Below, one piece after another: positions 6,049-8,688 of a stretch of DNA of 8,688 nt. The notes beneath the pieces are model-generated. The model saw nothing but the letters and a program-made list of their open reading frames with translations. It was not told the DNA's origin and did not search any database. The translations under genes and the position numbers were made by a program. How positions within the stretch are numbered: position 1 is the stretch's first letter; each line of letters starts with the position of its first letter. This DNA is from Pectobacterium sp. A5351 (GTDB taxonomy: Bacteria > Pseudomonadota > Gammaproteobacteria > Enterobacterales > Enterobacteriaceae), in NCBI RefSeq assembly GCF_028335745.1, contig NZ_CP116476.1, positions 1 through 8,688 on the forward strand. The letters are read 5' to 3'.

Positions 6049-8178
6049 ATGGCGATTTATCACCTTACGGCGAAAACCGGCAGCAGGTCGGGCGGCCAAT
6101 CGGCCAGGGCCAAGGCCGACTACATCCAGCGCGAAGGCAAGTATGCCCGCGACATGGATGAAGTCTTGCACGCCGAATCCGGGCACATGCCGGAGTTCGT
6201 CGAGCGGCCCGCCGACTACTGGGATGCTGCCGACCTGTATGAACGCGCCAATGGGCGGCTGTTCAAGGAGGTCGAATTTGCCCTGCCGGTCGAGCTGACC
6301 CTCGACCAGCAGAAGGCGCTGGCGTCCGAGTTCGCCCAGCACCTGACCGGTGCCGAGCGCCTGCCGTATACGCTGGCCATCCATGCCGGTGGCGGCGAGA
6401 ACCCGCACTGCCACCTGATGATCTCCGAGCGGATCAATGACGGCATCGAGCGGCCCGCCGCTCAGTGGTTCAAGCGGTACAACGGCAAGACCCCGGAGAA
6501 GGGCGGGGCACAGAAGACCGAAGCGCTCAAGCCCAAGGCATGGCTTGAGCAGACCCGCGAGGCATGGGCCGACCATGCCAACCGGGCATTAGAGCGGGCT
6601 GGCCACGACGCCCGCATTGACCACAGAACACTTGAGGCGCAGGGCATCGAGCGCCTGCCCGGTGTTCACCTGGGGCCGAACGTGGTGGAGATGGAAGGCC
6701 GGGGCATCCGCACCGACCGGGCAGACGTGGCCCTGAACATCGACACCGCCAACGCCCAGATCATCGACTTACAGGAATACCGGGAGGCAATAGACCATGA
6801 ACGCAATCGACAGAGTGAAGAAATCCAGAGGCATCAACGAGTTAGCGGAGCAGATCGAACCGCTGGCCCAGAGCATGGCGACACTGGCCGACGAAGCCCG
6901 GCAGGTCATGAGCCAGACCCAGCAGGCCAGCGAGGCGCAGGCGGCGGAGTGGCTGAAAGCCCAGCGCCAGACAGGGGCGGCATGGGTGGAGCTGGCCAAA
7001 GAGTTGCGGGAGGTAGCCGCCGAGGTGAGCAGCGCCGCGCAGAGCGCCCGGAGCGCGTCGCGGGGGTGGCACTGGAAGCTATGGCTAACCGTGATGCTGG
7101 CTTCCATGATGCCTACGGTGGTGCTGCTGATCGCATCGTTGCTCTTGCTCGACCTGACGCCACTGACAACCGAGGACGGCTCGATCTGGCTGCGCTTGGT
7201 GGCCCGATGAAGAACGACAGGACTTTGCAGGCCATAGGCCGACAGCTCAAGGCCATGGGCTGTGAGCGCTTCGATATCGGCGTCAGGGACGCCACCACCG
7301 GCCAGATGATGAACCGGGAATGGTCAGCCGCCGAAGTGCTCCAGAACACGCCATGGCTCAAGCGGATGAATGCCCAGGGCAATGACGTGTATATCAGGCC
7401 CGCCGAGCAGGAGCGGCATGGTCTGGTGCTGGTGGACGACCTCAGCGAGTTTGACCTGGATGACATGAAAGCCGAGGGCCGGGAGCCTGCCCTGGTAGTG
7501 GAAACCAGCCCGAAGAACTATCAGGCATGGGTCAAGGTGGCCGACGCCGCAGGCGGTGAACTTCGGGGGCAGATTGCCCGGACGCTGGCCAGCGAGTACG
7601 ACGCCGACCCGGCCAGCGCCGACAGCCGCCACTATGGCCGCTTGGCGGGCTTCACCAACCGCAAGGACAAGCACACCACCCGCGCCGGTTATCAGCCGTG
7701 GGTGCTGCTGCGTGAATCCAAGGGCAAGACCGCCACCGCTGGCCCGGCGCTGGTGCAGCAGGCTGGCCAGCAGATCGAGCAGGCCCAGCGGCAGCAGGAG
7801 AAGGCCCGCAGGCTGGCCAGCCTCGAACTGCCCGAGCGGCAGCTTAGCCGCCACCGGCGCACGGCGCTGGACGAGTACCGCAGCGAGATGGCCGGGCTGG
7901 TCAAGCGCTTCGGTGATGACCTCAGCAAGTGCGACTTTATCGCCGCGCAGAAGCTGGCCAGCCGGGGCCGCAGTGCCGAGGAAATCGGCAAGGCCATGGC
8001 CGAGGCCAGCCCAGCGCTGGCAGAGCGCAAGCCCGGCCACGAAGCGGATTACATCGAGCGCACCGTCAGCAAGGTCATGGGTCTGCCCAGCGTCCAGCTT
8101 GCGCGGGCCGAGCTGGCACGGGCACCGGCACCCCGCCAGCGAGGCATGGACAGGGGCGGGCCAGATTTCAGCATGTAG
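6049..8178 (+). CDS. mobA: MobA/RepB, relaxase fused to primase
   Basis: MobA nicks oriT, pilots the strand through a helper conjugation apparatus and rejoins it. The 709-aa protein starts at ATG 6049 with a short GAGG (6041-6044); an in-frame TTG at 6010 is rejected because it gives 13 extra residues not in the known protein. The relaxase domain (about 1-200) has the catalytic Tyr25, Glu74/Glu76 in KEVEFALP, and the metal-binding histidines His112, His120 and His122 (IHAGGGENPHCHLM). Residues about 250-386 are a Gly/Arg/Ala-rich linker, in the stretch where mobB is read in another frame. Residues 387-709 are the primase, also made separately as RepB'. The linkage of relaxase and primase lets the incoming single strand be primed in the recipient. 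Confidence 0.97.
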   Translation: MAIYHLTAKTGSRSGGQSARAKADYIQREGKYARDMDEVLHAESGHMPEFVERPADYWDAADLYERANGRLFKEVEFALPVELTLDQQKALASEFAQHLTGAERLPYTLAIHAGGGENPHCHLMISERINDGIERPAAQWFKRYNGKTPEKGGAQKTEALKPKAWLEQTREAWADHANRALERAGHDARIDHRTLEAQGIERLPGVHLGPNVVEMEGRGIRTDRADVALNIDTANAQIIDLQEYREAIDHERNRQSEEIQRHQRVSGADRTAGPEHGDTGRRSPAGHEPDPAGQRGAGGGVAESPAPDRGGMGGAGQRVAGGSRRGEQRRAERPERVAGVALEAMANRDAGFHDAYGGAADRIVALARPDATDNRGRLDLAALGGPMKNDRTLQAIGRQLKAMGCERFDIGVRDATTGQMMNREWSAAEVLQNTPWLKRMNAQGNDVYIRPAEQERHGLVLVDDLSEFDLDDMKAEGREPALVVETSPKNYQAWVKVADAAGGELRGQIARTLASEYDADPASADSRHYGRLAGFTNRKDKHTTRAGYQPWVLLRESKGKTATAGPALVQQAGQQIEQAQRQQEKARRLASLELPERQLSRHRRTALDEYRSEMAGLVKRFGDDLSKCDFIAAQKLASRGRSAEEIGKAMAEASPALAERKPGHEADYIERTVSKVMGLPSVQLARAELARAPAPRQRGMDRGGPDFSM
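6797..7210 (+). CDS. mobB: MobB, membrane-associated mobilization protein
   Basis: MobB stabilises the relaxosome and aids delivery to the type IV secretion channel. The 137-aa product, the known length, is read in the +1 frame inside mobA. GGGAGG at 6782-6787 lies 9 nt before the ATG, a better ribosome site than that of mobA. Residues 1-90 are helical and charged, with a Gln/Ala-rich stretch; residues about 95-120 form one strong hydrophobic segment (WLTVMLASMMPTVVLLIA and on), consistent with membrane anchoring. The stop overlaps the repB' start by 4 nt (ATGA at 7207-7210), so RepB' is likely translated by ribosomes finishing mobB. Confidence 0.96.
   Translation: MNAIDRVKKSRGINELAEQIEPLAQSMATLADEARQVMSQTQQASEAQAAEWLKAQRQTGAAWVELAKELREVAAEVSSAAQSARSASRGWHWKLWLTVMLASMMPTVVLLIASLLLLDLTPLTTEDGSIWLRLVAR
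7207..8178 (+). CDS. repB': RepB', replication primase (in-frame 3' part of mobA)
   Basis: RepB' makes primers at the two ssi sites of oriV and does not need host DnaG. The 323-aa protein starts at the internal ATG of mobA codon 387, overlapping the mobB stop by 4 nt; no strong independent Shine-Dalgarno is visible, so coupling to mobB is likely. The catalytic acidic residues known from the RSF1010 primase are present: Asp77-Asp78 (LVLVDDLSEF) and Asp134 (EYDAD). The N-terminal about 210 residues form the archaeo-eukaryotic-like primase fold. The C-terminal part, from about residue 215, is Gln/Lys/Arg/Glu-rich and helical and is needed for ssi recognition in the family. Confidence 0.93.
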   Translation: MKNDRTLQAIGRQLKAMGCERFDIGVRDATTGQMMNREWSAAEVLQNTPWLKRMNAQGNDVYIRPAEQERHGLVLVDDLSEFDLDDMKAEGREPALVVETSPKNYQAWVKVADAAGGELRGQIARTLASEYDADPASADSRHYGRLAGFTNRKDKHTTRAGYQPWVLLRESKGKTATAGPALVQQAGQQIEQAQRQQEKARRLASLELPERQLSRHRRTALDEYRSEMAGLVKRFGDDLSKCDFIAAQKLASRGRSAEEIGKAMAEASPALAERKPGHEADYIERTVSKVMGLPSVQLARAELARAPAPRQRGMDRGGPDFSM

Positions 8179-8181
8179 TGC

Positions 8182-8223
8182 TTGCGTTGGTACTCACGCC
8201 TGTTATACTATGAGTACTCACGC
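8182..8223 (+). promoter_or_regulatory. Promoter (P4 type) of the repE-repF-repA-repC operon with repeats
   Basis: TTGCGT (8182-8187), 16 nt, TATACT (8204-8209) makes a usable promoter. The 10-bp direct repeat GTACTCACGC occurs at 8190-8199 and 8214-8223, on both sides of the -10. The second copy overlaps the 10-bp palindrome TGAGTACTCA (8211-8220). The F protein is known to repress this promoter in RSF1010; these repeats are the obvious binding sites, but that link is my inference. Confidence 0.7.
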
Positions 8224-8238
8224 ACAGAAGGGGGTTTT

Positions 8239-8451
8239 ATGGAATACGAAAAAAGCGCTTCAGGGTCGGTCTACCTGATCAAAAGTGACAAGGGCTATTG
8301 GTTGCCCGGTGGCTTTGGTTATACGTCAAACAAGGCCGAGGCTGGCCGCTTTTCAGTCGCTGATATGGCCAGCCTTAACCTTGACGGCTGCACCTTGTCC
8401 TTGTTCCGCGAAGACAAGCCTTTCGGCCCCGGCAAGTTTCTCGGTGACTGA
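8239..8451 (+). CDS. repE: Protein E (RepE), small protein of the rep operon
   Basis: This is the first gene of the rep operon in RSF1010-type plasmids, 70 aa, function not clear. I choose the ATG at 8239, 5 nt after AAGGGGG (8228-8234), rather than the longer open frame from 8182, which lies inside the promoter. The product has no recognised catalytic motif; it is a compact mixed sequence with aromatic and Gly-rich stretches (KGYWLPGGFGYTSN). Its stop at 8449-8451 is one base before the repF ATG, so the genes are coupled. The same DNA may encode an antisense RNA. Confidence 0.9.
   Translation: MEYEKSASGSVYLIKSDKGYWLPGGFGYTSNKAEAGRFSVADMASLNLDGCTLSLFREDKPFGPGKFLGD
8249..8311 (-). ncRNA. Candidate antisense RNA opposite the start of repE
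   Basis: On the - strand a -10-like TATAAC (8323-8318) leads into about 63 nt that end in a T-run (A-run on +, 8249-8254). Just before it is a 5-bp hairpin (TCAGG/CCTGA, 8260-8264 and 8274-8278), spaced 5 nt from the T-run. A 75-nt RNA that lowers copy number is known from R1162, complementary to the start of the rep mRNA; this is the best place for it. The -35 is poor and the hairpin weak, so ends are uncertain. Confidence 0.35.
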
Positions 8452-8452
8452 T

Positions 8453-8659
8453 ATGAAAGACCAAAAGGACAAGCAGACCGGCGACCTGCTGGCCAGCCCT
8501 GACGCTGTACGCCAAGCGCGATATGCCGAGCGCATGAAGGCCAAAGGGATGCGTCAGCGCAAGTTCTGGCTGACCGACGACGAATACGAGGCGCTGCGCG
8601 AGTGCCTGGAAGAACTCAGAGCGGCGCAGGGCGGGGGTAGTGACCCCGCCAGCGCCTAA
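8453..8659 (+). CDS. repF: Protein F (RepF/Cac), repressor of the rep operon
   Basis: F is a 68-aa DNA-binding repressor that autoregulates the rep operon and so stabilises RepA and RepC levels. Residues 33-57 (MRQRKFWLTDDEYEALRECLEEL and on) have the ribbon-helix-helix pattern: a short basic strand, then two helices. The N-terminus is charged and flexible, and the C-terminus is Gly-rich. The ATG at 8453 is one base after the repE stop, so translation is likely coupled. Downstream, 29 nt hold the repA ribosome site. Confidence 0.92.
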   Translation: MKDQKDKQTGDLLASPDAVRQARYAERMKAKGMRQRKFWLTDDEYEALRECLEELRAAQGGGSDPASA

Positions 8660-8674
8660 CCACCAACTGCCTGC

Positions 8675-8688
8675 AAAGGAGGCAATCA
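8675..8688 (+). promoter_or_regulatory. Shine-Dalgarno of repA across the window ends
   Basis: AAAGGAGG (8675-8682) is followed by 6 nt to the end of the window. Joined to base 1 this gives a perfect ribosome site before the repA ATG. It is the direct evidence that the sequence is circular and opened at repA. Confidence 0.85.

Noticed and set aside
5920..6576. 218-residue open frame on the - strand over oriT and the mobA start
   Set aside because: It is antisense to conserved relaxase codons and oriT; no family match or ribosome site.
7324..8040. 238-residue open frame on the - strand opposite repB'
   Set aside because: GC-rich shadow of a well-identified gene; no ribosome site or recognisable domain.
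7556..8278. 240-residue + strand frame overlapping the mobA/repB 3' end
   Set aside because: Ser/Arg/Ala/Pro-rich product typical of an out-of-frame reading of GC-rich DNA; crosses the rep operon promoter.
1..8688. A previously undescribed defence, toxin-antitoxin or biosynthetic system
   Set aside because: Every gene of convincing quality maps to known IncQ backbone or known resistance cargo; no unassigned multi-gene block remains.

Overview
The window reads as one complete, linearised broad-host-range IncQ1 plasmid of the RSF1010/R1162/R300B type, cut open at the first base of repA. The recognition is from memory of the family: RepA (279 aa), RepC (283 aa), MobA/RepB (709 aa) with internal RepB' primase (323 aa), MobB (137 aa), MobC (94 aa), the E and F proteins (70 and 68 aa), and sul2-strA-strB all have the expected lengths and order. 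The last bases hold a perfect Shine-Dalgarno (8678-8682) with no gene after it in the window. It sits 6 nt before the repA ATG if the ends are joined, which argues that the molecule is circular. RSF1010 is 8,684 bp as I recall it; this sequence is 4 bases longer. Such plasmids live in Gram-negative hosts of many kinds, so the window does not identify a species.

Layout. 1-1678: repA (hexameric helicase) and repC (iteron-binding initiator), end of the operon that begins with repE and repF at 8239-8659. 1679-1985: an AT-rich non-coding stretch leading into the resistance block. 1986-4501: sul2 (sulfonamide-insensitive dihydropteroate synthase), strA and strB (streptomycin phosphotransferases), all on the + strand. 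4502-4607: end of the Tn5393-derived segment, including its terminal inverted repeat. 4608-5012: the first 135 codons of an ISCR2-type (IS91-like) rolling-circle transposase on the - strand, cut off exactly at the Tn5393 end. A good LexA-box match lies upstream of it. 5134-5526: oriV, with 3.5 iterons of 20 bp, an AT-rich segment, strong hairpins, and two opposed ssi primase sites. 5566-5850: mobC (-). 5851-6048: oriT and divergent mob promoters. 6049-8178: mobA/repB with mobB overprinted inside it and repB' as its 3' part. 8182-8659: the P4-type promoter region with repeats, then repE and repF.

How the parts work together. RepC binds the iterons, RepA unwinds, and RepB' primes each strand at the two ssi sites by strand displacement, so replication needs little from the host. 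MobA, MobB and MobC form the oriT relaxosome, which lets a helper conjugation system transfer the plasmid. F (and probably a small antisense RNA) holds the repE-repF-repA-repC operon in check. The cargo genes give resistance to sulfonamides and streptomycin.

I found no undescribed multi-gene system. The most useful less-discussed signals are the LexA-like box ahead of the ISCR2 remnant, the exact Tn5393/ISCR2 junction and its chimeric reading frame, the mirror-image architecture of the two ssi sites, repeats around the -10 of the repE promoter, and a candidate antisense RNA inside repE.
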